Shown: positions 1 through 7,720, counted from the first letter of the stretch. The stretch: DNA of 45,181 nt from Gemella sanguinis ATCC 700632 (GCF_000701685.1 NZ_JNJO01000013.1:1-45181), one strand, 5' to 3'. Translations and numbers: made by a program. Notes: generated by a model not told the origin, from the letters alone.

Positions 1-254
1 GTTTCTATTCTTTTTATTGTTTCTCTCATAGATTTTATTCCATAAAAGTCTTTTAAAAATACCAGTTTAAATAATACAACAGGATCTAGACTATTTCTCC
101 CTGTCGTATGGCTATAGTATTTTTCTGTTAAATCATAAATAAATTTAAAATCGATAGCTTTATCTACTTTTCTTAAAAAATGGTCTTTAGGTACTATTTC
201 TGATAGTGTCATTAGTATTATTTCATCTTTTATATTTTCTACTTTATTAAACAT
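1..254 (-). mobile_element. IS1182-type transposase, N-terminal part (cut by window edge)
   Basis: The minus strand encodes 84 residues from an ATG at 254, preceded by a strong AAAGGAGG, and runs off the window edge without a stop. The segment has the look of the DUF772 region at the start of IS1182/IS5-type transposases: an N-terminal KVENIKDEIILMTLSEIVPK, a DHFLRKVDKAIDF stretch, then a conserved block containing LDPVVLFKLVFLKDFYGI and SMRETIKRIE. The catalytic DDE residues would lie beyond the window. Whether the element is intact cannot be told. The family call rests on recognising the sequence, not on a search. Confidence 0.8.
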
Positions 255-316
255 ACTAAAACCTCCTTTGTATACTTATATTATACCATTTTAAAGGTTT
301 TATTTCAGTTAAAAAA

Positions 317-342
317 GGCTGTTGACTTATTTGTCAACAGCC
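317..342. repeat. Perfect 10-bp stem hairpin upstream of the transposase
   Basis: GGCTGTTGAC and GTCAACAGCC are perfect inverted copies around a 6-base loop. The hairpin lies between the transposase start and the next gene. It may be the end region of the insertion sequence or a second insulating terminator; no target duplication can be examined because the other end is outside the window. Confidence 0.5.
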
Positions 343-344
343 TG

Positions 345-382
345 AAAAATCTGAAGTATAAAATTATATACTTCAGATTTTT
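345..382. terminator. Bidirectional intrinsic terminator
   Basis: AAAAATCTGAAGTATA (345-360) pairs perfectly over 16 bp with 367-382 around a 6-base loop, giving U-rich ends on both strands. It lies just past the stop codon of the minus-strand gene at 427-2190 and would stop that transcript before it enters the transposase. Confidence 0.8.
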
Positions 383-426
383 TATTTTATAATATTTTTA
401 ATAAATAAGTAGTAGGAAAACCTCAA

Positions 427-2190
427 TTACTCTACATACATATATGCTTTACTAATGACTCTCCAATCTTCTGTCATTCTAGAGCTTGCTTCTAATTCTC
501 CTTTAGCGTTAATGCGATACCTTGTAGGAAGCATTTTAGGACTTGGGTGTTTAGAAGAGTTAGGATTTTCACTAATTACTGCGTAAACTAAATTATCAGA
601 GTGTAGAGATACACTCACGATATAGTCATCTTTTGTCATATCAGGTAGGAGTTGAATATAAGATGCTAGTACCCAGTTTTTCACCTGTTCTTCAGATAGT
701 TTTGTAGTGTCTACAGAGCTATCTTCTTTAACTCGACTATTAGTTTTAGAAGTAGATTTATCACTAGAACTACTATTGCTATCATTGTTGCTATTTTCTT
801 TAGTTTCAGTAGTTTCTTTATCTTTATCTTTTTCTTTCTCTTTTAGACCTCTAACTGTAAAACTTCGTTTGAATTCATCTTTAATAACTATTTTCTTTCC
901 GTTTAATTCAGATTTATCTAATGAAAGTGAGACCTCTACTTTATCTCCATTTCTTAAATTATCATTTTTATCATATGAAATTTTAGGATTTTGTAGAAGT
1001 TGTTTTAGGTCATCGCTAGCGTTGTCAACGTTAGGTATATTTTTTATATTTGCAGAAGGTTTACCTTCTCCTTCAGTTCCGCTAGTGGTAAATTCTAATT
1101 CATATTGAGACATGTTTACAGCTATTTCTTTATTTTTATTAATATGATTATAAGCGAAGTAACCTCCAGCGCTAAGAAGTATAATAAGACCTATAATGCT
1201 AGTGATAATTATACCTAGTTTACTTTTACGAGGTTTATCATCATCTGAAGTCTCTTGGTTATCTTGATCTTCTTGGCTCTCTTCAGATTCTTGAGCTTTT
1301 TGTAGTTCTCTAGCCATTAAAATATCTTGAGTATTTTGAGTTTCTTGCTGTTGTGTGTTCATACTTTCGAAATTATTGTTTGATGAAGTGTGAGTTTCTT
1401 CTTGTGGAACATCTGTAAGAGTAGAGTTAGTGCTTGGATAACTTGCAGAGTTGTTTTGTTCTACGTTTGAATATTGGTCTTTGTTGTTGTAGAAAACTTG
1501 TTCGCTGTTTCCGTTAAAATCATTATTATAATTAGGAAATTGTTCCTGATTGATGTAGAAATTTTGTTCGTTATTCCCATTAAAATCATTGTTATAATCA
1601 GGGAATTGCTCCTGATTGTTGTAGAAAACTTGTTCGCTGTTTCCGTTAAAATCATTATTATAATTAAGGAATTGCTCCTGATTGTTGTAGAAAACTTGTT
1701 CACTATTCCCGTTAAAATCATTATTATAATTAAGGAATTGCTCCTGATTGTTGTAGAAGTTTTGTTCATTATTCCCATTAAAATCATTATTATAATTAGG
1801 GAATTGTTCTTGGTTGTTATAGAAAATTTGCTCATTATTTTCATCAAAGTTATTATAGTAATTTGGATATTGTTCCTGATTGTTATATGTATTATTTCCG
1901 TCCATATTTTGATTATAACTGTTATTATAATATGGGTTTTGTTCGTTATTACCGTTATAATTTGCATTATTAGGGTAGTTAGAGTCGTAATTGTTATTAT
2001 AATATTGCTCTTGATTATTGTAGTTATAATTCTCAAAATTCTTATTATTGTTATAATTTTCTTCTTCGAAATAATATTGATTAGATGAATTGTTTTCGGA
2101 ATTGTTGTAATTCGAAGAGTTTGAATTTAGATAATTATTTTCGTTTTGGTTGCTTTGTGAGCCGTTAGTTAATTTATTTTTTTCATTCAT
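427..2190 (-). CDS. Asn-rich repeat membrane protein, function unknown
   Basis: A 587-residue protein with a plausible ribosome site (AGGAG) before ATG. Residues 1-240 are extremely rich in Asn, Tyr and Gln and include six 22-residue repeats of the form NNQEQFPNYNNDFNGNNEQN-FY (residues about 103-234). Residues 240-320 are acidic and polar. A basic PRKSK precedes a single membrane segment at about 322-345 (GIIITSIIGLIILLSAGGYF), so by the positive-inside rule the Asn-rich half should be cytoplasmic. The outer half has a beta-rich stretch (about 360-455, ending FTVRGLK) like the repeats in many Firmicutes zinc-ribbon membrane proteins, a Ser/Lys/Asp linker, and a C-terminal domain (about 500-587) with YRINAKGELE. 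No function is known to me. Divergently placed from the gene at 2446. Confidence 0.85.
   Translation of the reverse strand: MNEKNKLTNGSQSNQNENNYLNSNSSNYNNSENNSSNQYYFEEENYNNNKNFENYNYNNQEQYYNNNYDSNYPNNANYNGNNEQNPYYNNSYNQNMDGNNTYNNQEQYPNYYNNFDENNEQIFYNNQEQFPNYNNDFNGNNEQNFYNNQEQFLNYNNDFNGNSEQVFYNNQEQFLNYNNDFNGNSEQVFYNNQEQFPDYNNDFNGNNEQNFYINQEQFPNYNNDFNGNSEQVFYNNKDQYSNVEQNNSASYPSTNSTLTDVPQEETHTSSNNNFESMNTQQQETQNTQDILMARELQKAQESEESQEDQDNQETSDDDKPRKSKLGIIITSIIGLIILLSAGGYFAYNHINKNKEIAVNMSQYELEFTTSGTEGEGKPSANIKNIPNVDNASDDLKQLLQNPKISYDKNDNLRNGDKVEVSLSLDKSELNGKKIVIKDEFKRSFTVRGLKEKEKDKDKETTETKENSNNDSNSSSSDKSTSKTNSRVKEDSSVDTTKLSEEQVKNWVLASYIQLLPDMTKDDYIVSVSLHSDNLVYAVISENPNSSKHPSPKMLPTRYRINAKGELEASSRMTEDWRVISKAYMYVE
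1489..1884 (-). repeat. Six tandem 66-bp repeats inside the Asn-rich gene
   Basis: Six head-to-tail 66-bp units (1489, 1555, 1621, 1687, 1753 and 1819 as left borders) encode 22-residue repeats. The middle copies are almost identical at DNA level, the outer ones more diverged. 66 is a multiple of three, so gain or loss of units keeps the frame. There are no unique spacers, so this is not a CRISPR array. Confidence 0.9.
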
Positions 2191-2376
2191 TAATATAATT
2201 TCTCCTATTATATATTTTCTAGAATTATAATAACATATTTTGATTGAAAAAAGAATATTTTTTTTATAACAGAAGTCAAATTATATTCGTAAATTAACAT
2301 TATACTTGTGGATAAATAGCAAAACTATGGAGATGAGATATATTTTACAAAAATGTAAAAAATTTAATAAATTAAG

Positions 2377-2405
2377 TTGACTAAAAGATTATAATAATAT
2401 ATCAT
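2377..2405 (+). promoter_or_regulatory. Promoter of the gene at 2446
   Basis: TTGACT at 2377-2382 and TATCAT at 2400-2405 are separated by 17 bp. The gene follows 40 bp later with an AGAGGAGG ribosome site. The 255-bp gap 2191-2445 is otherwise AT-rich and must also hold the divergent promoter; ATTATA at 2224-2229 (TATAAT on the minus strand) is the best -10 for it. Confidence 0.55.
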
Positions 2406-2445
2406 AAGATTATGTATTTTTTTTATATAAACAGAGGAGGATATT

Positions 2446-3657
2446 ATGAATTTTAAATTTATGGTTTCACTGTTACTTTTTTACATGAAAGGTGAAGTGA
2501 ATATAGAAAAAAATATGGTAAGAGCAACATTTCCAAATACCATATTCAAGTTAATTCCATTAGGAAAAACTAATAAAAGTATACAAGTTAATCAAATCTC
2601 TAATATTGATGATAGCTTCAGATTAGATGTTAAAGCATTTATTCTCGGTATTCTTGCAGTAATATTTGGATTCTCTGCGTTTTCAGATTCTGTAGTGCTT
2701 GGTATTATTTTATTAGTATATGGAGTGAGTACAATTGTTTCATCTTTTGAAACTATATTAGTTGTGTATTCTACAGCTGGGGTACCTTTTGTTATTAGCT
2801 TTGTTATATTCGAGAAAGAAAAAGCACTGCAAATTAAAGCCGAATTAGATAAAATAACAAATTATCATAACGATTCTCGTGATTTAAATATCCATAGAGA
2901 ACAAAGTCTAGCAGGAATGAGAGATATTATGAGAGAAGTTACTAACTTCCCACGATATGATCAATATGGTAATCCGGTGAATGGTCAACCTAATTTCCAA
3001 AATGGACAACAACCATATAATCCAAATTTCCAAGGAAATAATGGATACCAAGGATATAATGGGCAAAATCCACAAGGGCATGATTATCAACAGTTTGATC
3101 AATATGGACAACCGGTAAACCCTAATTATCAAGGTCAACCAAATCATGGTTACAATTTTAATTTCCAAGGTCAATCAAATCCTCAAGGATACCAAAACCA
3201 GGGACAACCAAACCACGGACAAAATCCAAACGGACCAAGACCGCAACAACCAATGAATCAAGGACATCCAAATCAAGGATATAATCCAAATGGGCCAAGA
3301 CCACAACAACCAAATTACCAAGGTCAACCAAATCAAGGTGTAAATCCAAACCAAGGTCAAAATCCAAATGGACCAAGGCCACAACAACCTAGCCAAGGGT
3401 CAGTAAATCAAGGTGTAAACCCAAATCACCAAGAGCAAAGCCCTATAAAAGAAGCTCCGAAACCACAAGAAACTGTGCAAAAACAAGAGGCTCCAACTCC
3501 AGAGGTTAAAGAAACACCAGAAGCTAACGAGCCAGTTGAAGTGAAAAAAGAAGTAAATGAAACTCCAAGTATTCAAGGTGGAGCTAAGAGTAGAAGACTT
3601 CAAAAGTTAAATAAACCAGAAGAAGAACAAACTATTCTAAAAAGAAGAAATAAATAA
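2446..3657 (+). CDS. Two-helix membrane protein with Gln/Asn/Gly/Pro-rich tail
   Basis: 403 residues, start fixed by AGAGGAGG five to six bases before ATG. Residues about 20-60 (MVRATFPNTIFKLIPLGKTN...) look like a small beta-rich PH-like domain; this is an inference. Two hydrophobic segments follow at about 64-82 and 84-125, with charged EKEKALQIKAELDKI after them. Residues 165-330 are a low-complexity tail with QPNHGQNPNGPRPQQP-like repeats, followed by a Glu/Pro/Lys-rich end (PKPQETVQKQEAPTPEVK) and a basic C-terminus. With a two-helix hairpin both ends should be cytoplasmic. Function unknown. It faces away from another protein with an Asn-rich part, suggesting both may be scaffold or cell-surface assembly factors, but nothing proves it. 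Confidence 0.8.
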   Translation: MNFKFMVSLLLFYMKGEVNIEKNMVRATFPNTIFKLIPLGKTNKSIQVNQISNIDDSFRLDVKAFILGILAVIFGFSAFSDSVVLGIILLVYGVSTIVSSFETILVVYSTAGVPFVISFVIFEKEKALQIKAELDKITNYHNDSRDLNIHREQSLAGMRDIMREVTNFPRYDQYGNPVNGQPNFQNGQQPYNPNFQGNNGYQGYNGQNPQGHDYQQFDQYGQPVNPNYQGQPNHGYNFNFQGQSNPQGYQNQGQPNHGQNPNGPRPQQPMNQGHPNQGYNPNGPRPQQPNYQGQPNQGVNPNQGQNPNGPRPQQPSQGSVNQGVNPNHQEQSPIKEAPKPQETVQKQEAPTPEVKETPEANEPVEVKKEVNETPSIQGGAKSRRLQKLNKPEEEQTILKRRNK

Positions 3658-3665
3658 TTAACTGC

Positions 3666-3698
3666 AAAGATAGAGTCTTAGGACTCTATCTTTTTTTT
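3666..3698 (+). terminator. Intrinsic terminator
   Basis: GATAGAGTC and GACTCTATC form a stem around TTAG, extended by A:T pairs and followed by eight T. It lies 9 bases after the stop codon of the preceding gene. Confidence 0.9.
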
Positions 3699-3804
3699 GT
3701 ATACAGAAATTTGTTAAGATACCATATTGTTCATAAAAAAATAAAAGTCATATTAAATAATTAATTTTTCTAGGATATTATTTAAATATAGTATCAATCT
3801 AGTA

Positions 3805-3810
3805 TATAAT
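3805..3810 (+). promoter_or_regulatory. -10 box before the glycosyltransferase gene
   Basis: A consensus TATAAT lies 34 bp before the start codon at 3844. No good -35 is visible 17 bp upstream, so the assignment is moderate. Confidence 0.4.
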
Positions 3811-3843
3811 AGAGGTGTGAGATAATGGAAAGGATCAATTATT

Positions 3844-5283
3844 ATGACAAAAATAGCTATTTCTTTTTCTAATTCATATACAGGAAAAGTGCTAAATGGA
3901 ATAGATAGGTTGCAGGTAAAAAGAACAGACTATTTGGAAAAATTAGGTATTGTTCATACTATAGTTAGTACGCTAAAGAAAAATATTGGTAAGGATAATC
4001 ATATATTGAACTATTTATTTTCAAGTGATTATAATATAACGAATAAAAATAATAAAGAACTGAATATAAGTAATACAGAAAATGAGATAAAAATCGATTT
4101 AAATAATGAAGAATATATTTTTAATGGAGTAGAATTCTCGTCATATTATAGTCTGATAACTCATTTATTAACAGTGTTTATACCTGAAGATGCATTATGT
4201 TTTTTTGATTGGTTTGGAGAACCTATAAATTATCTGTTTGAAGGTGTGAAACATGCTCGCACAATAGGTGTAGTTCATTCGAATCATATTTGTAGTTATG
4301 TGCCATCGGTAACTAACAATCATCAACTTTGGCATAGAGAGTTTGATTACTACATAACTACTAATGATATTCAAACGGAAGATCTTAAGAAGAGGTTTCC
4401 CAAAAAAGCTAATAGAATATTAACTGTAGTTCCTTATGATGTTTTTTATTTAGAAGAGCCAGTGTCGCCTGAAGATAAAGTGTCGCACAATACTAATACG
4501 TTACAACTAGTTACAGCTAGCTATCTAGAGGATAACAAGTGTATTGACTATCTGATTCAAATAATGCGTTTAGTTATAAATAAAAACCCTAATGTTTATT
4601 TGAATATTTATGGACAAGGGACGCAATTAGAGTATTTACAAAATTTAGCTAGTAGTCTAGGGGTCAGCAATAATGTTTATTTTCATGGACATTATGAAGA
4701 TGCGGCTATCTTAAAAAAATATGACGTCTATGTAAGTACTTCTCCAAATGAAGCTTTTGCGACAGTTTTATTAGAAGCGATGTCGCTTGGGTTACCGGTT
4801 ATTGGTTTAGATGTGCTATTTGCGAATAAAAACTATATTAAAAATGGTTATAACGGCTATCTTATACCTTATTCTGTAGTGAATATTGAGTCGAAAGCAG
4901 ATATCTACTTTGAACAAATAGCTATGTATACTGAATTTTCTAATAAACTATTGACATTAACAAACGATGAAATAAGTAACTTAGGTGAAAACGCGAAAAA
5001 GTTTGTTGAAAAGTTTTATGGAGAAGGTAGAGCTGTTCAAGATTATAGAAAATTATTAGAAGATGTAGAAAAAATAGAGGAGGAACCTTACATACCGATT
5101 AAGAGGGGTGATTTATGTGCAGGTCTTCATGTAAATCATGTTAAAGTTCCTAGGGAATGGTCATATGTTATGCAGTCGTATAATAATTCATATATTTGTG
5201 ATCTAGATGTTAATATAATAGCGGTGACTGAATTTAATGAAGGAGAGTTTCCTATAATAAAAGCAATCAAGTGGAAAGAATAA
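3844..5283 (+). CDS. Family 4 glycosyltransferase, substrate unknown
   Basis: 479 residues with AAAGGA before ATG. The C-terminal half has a GT4 core: SPNEAFATVLLEAMSLGLPV contains the E-X7-E pair (Glu303 and Glu311) that binds the nucleotide sugar, and VYLNIYGQGTQLEYLQNLA matches the usual GxG strand-loop. The N-terminal half (residues 1-200) is divergent and resembles cytoplasmic Gram-positive protein or teichoic acid glucosyltransferases more than capsule enzymes. No signal peptide or membrane helix is seen. It stands alone, 15 kb from the capsule locus and directly upstream of two Pro/Thr-rich exported proteins; glycosylation of a surface protein is possible but unproven. Confidence 0.8.
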   Translation: MTKIAISFSNSYTGKVLNGIDRLQVKRTDYLEKLGIVHTIVSTLKKNIGKDNHILNYLFSSDYNITNKNNKELNISNTENEIKIDLNNEEYIFNGVEFSSYYSLITHLLTVFIPEDALCFFDWFGEPINYLFEGVKHARTIGVVHSNHICSYVPSVTNNHQLWHREFDYYITTNDIQTEDLKKRFPKKANRILTVVPYDVFYLEEPVSPEDKVSHNTNTLQLVTASYLEDNKCIDYLIQIMRLVINKNPNVYLNIYGQGTQLEYLQNLASSLGVSNNVYFHGHYEDAAILKKYDVYVSTSPNEAFATVLLEAMSLGLPVIGLDVLFANKNYIKNGYNGYLIPYSVVNIESKADIYFEQIAMYTEFSNKLLTLTNDEISNLGENAKKFVEKFYGEGRAVQDYRKLLEDVEKIEEEPYIPIKRGDLCAGLHVNHVKVPREWSYVMQSYNNSYICDLDVNIIAVTEFNEGEFPIIKAIKWKE

Positions 5284-5382
5284 TGTTTTATATAAAAGAA
5301 TACGTTTTACAAAATTTATTTAAAAAAGTTTAAGATTTAAACATGAAAATAGTGTAAATCGTTTTATTAAAGGGATTTACTA

Positions 5383-5412
5383 TTGATAAGTTATTATATA
5401 TCGTGCTATAAT
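5383..5412 (+). promoter_or_regulatory. Promoter of the first internal-LPXTG gene
   Basis: TTGATA at 5383-5388 and an extended TGC-TATAAT (-10 at 5407-5412) are 18 bp apart, 73 bp before the start codon at 5486. Confidence 0.65.
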
Positions 5413-5485
5413 AGAGACGTATAATATTCAGAGGGGATATTTAAGTTACAAAGGAATGGAAGGTTGTTACAAGAAAGGATATATC

Positions 5486-6319
5486 ATGAAAAAGAAATTG
5501 TTTTTATTAACATTATCTGCGAGTAGTTTATTAAGTGCACAACCAGCTCTTGCGAACAACTCACAAACAGATGTTGAAGCTAAATTAAATAGTGTAGAGT
5601 GGAAAGGATTAAAGCCTGCTAAAAATGGTGGAGCGAATATTGCTCATATAGATAAATCTAGTTTATCTGCTGATGAGGCGAAAGCAATCCGTACGTTAGG
5701 TAGAGATGAGAGAGTAAAAGAATGTTCGGTTTATAAATTGGTTTATGAAAAAAATGGGTCATCACCGAAAAAACCAAAAACATTACCTAATACAGGTGAT
5801 GTAATAGGTAGCGGTTATTTAGTTGGAGCGGGAGTTCTAGCTGGATTAGCGTTTTATTTATTAAGAAATAAACAAGGAAGAAAAATGCTTGTTATTATGT
5901 TAGTAGGGGGAAGTTCATTAGTATATGCGATAAATGATGCTAATGCAATTTCAGGTACTGTCATTAAACCTTCAATTCTAGTAGCGAGTGATAATGTGAT
6001 TAACGCACCAGAAATAGATGGATATCGTTTTGTAGGTGTTATTGAAATGGAGGGTGTTTGTTTAATAGATCCAACGCCAACACCAACGCCAACACCAACG
6101 CCAACACCAACGCCAACACCAACACCGACACCAACGCCGACACCAACGCCAACACCGGAACCTCAACCGGAAAATGAAGATAATAATTATGTTACGGTTA
6201 AACCGGGAACACCTTCTCCGGCAAGTTCACCAATTATGTCACCATTTATTATAGATTTTAGTGATCAATTTGAAGACGAACAAAAAGATGAATTAAAAAA
6301 ACTTACAGATTTAGTTTAA
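5486..6319 (+). CDS. Exported protein with internal LPNTG sorting signal and Pro-Thr repeat tail
   Basis: 277 residues. I start at ATG 5486, behind AAAGGA, rather than at the in-frame ATG 30 bases upstream, because the paralogue at 6610 begins at the same residue. Order: signal peptide 1-23 (cleavage after ALA); a short outer domain 24-98 with one cysteine (Cys80, VKECSVYKLVYEKNG); LPNTG at 100-104; a membrane segment 108-126; basic RNKQGRK 127-133. That is a complete sortase signal, yet the frame goes on: a second hydrophobic segment from Met134 (MLVIMLVGGSSLVYAINDANA) looks like another signal peptide with cleavage after ANA-154. Then comes GYRFVGVIEMEGVCLIDP (Cys192), 14 Pro-Thr dipeptides, and a conserved end (PGTPSPASSPIM, then acidic DFSDQFEDEQKDELKK). 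Function unknown. Either one polytopic protein cut by sortase in the middle, or two products. Confidence 0.85.
   Translation: MKKKLFLLTLSASSLLSAQPALANNSQTDVEAKLNSVEWKGLKPAKNGGANIAHIDKSSLSADEAKAIRTLGRDERVKECSVYKLVYEKNGSSPKKPKTLPNTGDVIGSGYLVGAGVLAGLAFYLLRNKQGRKMLVIMLVGGSSLVYAINDANAISGTVIKPSILVASDNVINAPEIDGYRFVGVIEMEGVCLIDPTPTPTPTPTPTPTPTPTPTPTPTPTPTPEPQPENEDNNYVTVKPGTPSPASSPIMSPFIIDFSDQFEDEQKDELKKLTDLV
5874..5887 (+). promoter_or_regulatory. Possible internal ribosome site and start codon
   Basis: AAGGA at 5874-5878 lies six bases before an in-frame ATG at 5885-5887. Translation from it would give a protein starting with a signal-peptide-like MLVIMLVGGSSLVYA. The identical arrangement is at 6998-7011 in the paralogue. 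It also simply encodes QGRKM, so the site may be coincidental. Confidence 0.35.
6071..6154 (+). repeat. Hexanucleotide CCAACR repeat encoding 14 Pro-Thr pairs
   Basis: Fourteen tandem 6-bp units, mainly alternating CCAACG and CCAACA with a few CCG/ACA variants toward the 3' end. Length changes would alter the exported tail in two-residue steps without breaking the frame. Confidence 0.9.
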
Positions 6320-6328
6320 AACTAAATA

Positions 6329-6383
6329 AAACACCTGTAAAAACTCCTTTGTGAGAGCAAAGCTGTTTACGGGTGTTTTTTTG
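6329..6383 (+). terminator. Intrinsic terminator
   Basis: AACACCTGTAAA pairs with TTTACGGGTGTT (one G-U) and an inner CTTTG/CAAAG hairpin caps it; a run of T follows. It ends the transcript of the first paralogue. Confidence 0.8.
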
Positions 6384-6510
6384 TAAAGTTATGAAAAAAA
6401 TAAAAATTTTCAATATATTTTTAAAGATGAAATAATTATTTTCAAATAAAATGTAAAAAATAATATTATTCTTAATCTATGAATATATTATATTGCTGTT
6501 TATATAAGTA

Positions 6511-6540
6511 TTGGAAAAAATATAAGCTGTATGATATAAT
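6511..6540 (+). promoter_or_regulatory. Promoter of the second internal-LPXTG gene
   Basis: TTGGAA at 6511-6516 and TATAAT at 6535-6540, 18 bp apart. With the terminator upstream, the two paralogues are transcribed separately. Confidence 0.55.
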
Positions 6541-6609
6541 AAAAATTAAATAGAGAAGAAAAATATTAAATTTACAAAAATAACAACAACAAAAGGGGAA
6601 GGGTATATC

Positions 6610-7566
6610 ATGAAGAAAAAATTATTATTATTAACATTATCGGCAAGTAGCTTATTATACGCACAACCAGCGCTCGCAAATAACTCAAAAACAGATGTGG
6701 AAGCTAAGTTGAGCAGTAATCAGTGGAAAGGTTTAAAAGCGGCTAAAAATGGAGGAGCAAATATTTCTTATGTAGATAAAGCTAGTTTATCCGCTGAAGA
6801 GAAAGCTGCAATTCGAGCATTAGGAAAAGATGAAAGAGTCAAAGAATGTTCAGTTTACAAACTGGTTTATGAAAAAAATGGAGCACCAGTCAACAAACCT
6901 AAAACATTACCAAATACTGGGGATGTAGTAGGTTATGGTTACCTAGTAGGAGCAGGCGTATTAGCGGGATTGGCCTTTTATCTATTAAGAAATAAACAAG
7001 GAAGAAAAATGCTTGTTATTATGCTAGTTGGAGGAAGTTCATTAGTATATGCAATAAACGATACTAATGCATTTTCTGGGAATCCAGTTGCTCCAACTAT
7101 ACTAGTAGCTAGTAATAGTGTAATTAATGCACCGGAGATTGATGGATATCGTTTTGTAGGTGTGATAGAGTTGGAAGGAGTTTGTTTAATTGACCCTAAT
7201 CCAACACCAAAACCAGATCCGAAACCAGAACTAAAACCAGATCCGGATCCAAAAGTGACACCAAATCCAGAACCGAATCCAGAGGAACCACAAGTTAAGC
7301 CAGGGACACCGTCACCAGCATGTCCGCCAACTATGAACCCTAATGTACCTTCAGAAGTTCCAACAGGTGATCCAGGAACACCGTCACCAGCGTGCCCACC
7401 GACCGTGGTACCAAATCTACCTACACCCCCAAGTTCACCTGGTGGTGGAGTGGGAACACCAGCTCCAGCGAGTTCACCAATTATGGCACCGTTTATGTTA
7501 GATTTTAGTGATGAGTTTGAAGATGCACAAAAAGATGAATTAAAGAGAATAGCAGGTCTATTTTAA
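6610..7566 (+). CDS. Second exported protein with internal LPNTG signal, Cys/Pro-rich tail
   Basis: 318 residues, tandem paralogue of the preceding gene, with GGGGAAGGG before ATG. Residues 1-196 align without gaps: signal peptide to ALA-23, Cys80, LPNTG 100-104, membrane segment 108-126, RNKQGRK, Met134, second signal-like segment with cleavage possible after TNA-154, Cys192. The tails differ: instead of Pro-Thr repeats this one has a PKPDPKPE-type stretch and three related modules, PGTPSPACPPTM, PGTPSPACPPTV and GTPAPASSPIM. Two of these add cysteines, which are rare in exported Gram-positive proteins. The acidic C-terminus (DFSDEFEDAQKDELKR) is shared. The pair arose by duplication with many synonymous changes. 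Function unknown. Confidence 0.85.
   Translation: MKKKLLLLTLSASSLLYAQPALANNSKTDVEAKLSSNQWKGLKAAKNGGANISYVDKASLSAEEKAAIRALGKDERVKECSVYKLVYEKNGAPVNKPKTLPNTGDVVGYGYLVGAGVLAGLAFYLLRNKQGRKMLVIMLVGGSSLVYAINDTNAFSGNPVAPTILVASNSVINAPEIDGYRFVGVIELEGVCLIDPNPTPKPDPKPELKPDPDPKVTPNPEPNPEEPQVKPGTPSPACPPTMNPNVPSEVPTGDPGTPSPACPPTVVPNLPTPPSSPGGGVGTPAPASSPIMAPFMLDFSDEFEDAQKDELKRIAGLF
6998..7011 (+). promoter_or_regulatory. Possible internal ribosome site and start codon (paralogue)
   Basis: AAGGA at 6998-7002 with a six-base spacer before in-frame ATG 7009-7011. The 13 codons around it are identical at DNA level to the first paralogue, although most codons just before the block differ synonymously. Confidence 0.35.
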
Positions 7567-7572
7567 AATAAA

Positions 7573-7627
7573 TAATACCTATAGGAGATCTTGAATAACG
7601 AAGATACTCTATAGGTATTTTTTGTTA
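7573..7627 (+). terminator. Intrinsic terminator
   Basis: AATACCTATAG pairs with CTATAGGTATT across a long loop, followed by six T. It separates the surface protein gene from the fructose operon. Confidence 0.8.
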
Positions 7628-7655
7628 TTAACTAAAAATGAGTGTATTTTTATCG

Positions 7656-7708
7656 AAACGCTCAAATAAAATGGAAACCACTCTTTTAATTACATAAAAA
7701 CGTTCAAA
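7656..7708 (+). promoter_or_regulatory. Pair of AAACGYTCAAA elements upstream of fruR
   Basis: AAACGCTCAAA at 7656-7666 and AAACGTTCAAA at 7698-7708 are 42 bp apart, about four helical turns. Each resembles a weak catabolite responsive element (cre, CcpA site) with about two mismatches to the core. CcpA control of a fructose operon would be expected, but the assignment is tentative. Confidence 0.35.
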
Positions 7709-7720
7709 CTAAGCGATAAA

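Noticed and set aside
1489-1884. CRISPR array
   Set aside because: The 66-bp units abut with no unique spacers and are coding.
1474-2088. Long plus-strand open frame opposite the Asn-rich gene
   Set aside because: Its Ile/Val-only sequence mirrors the Asn/Tyr repeats on the other strand; no ribosome site or family match. The same applies to 707-1108.
6071-6154. Pro-Thr hexanucleotide repeat as an on/off phase switch
   Set aside because: The unit is 6 bp and cannot shift the frame; only tail length could vary.
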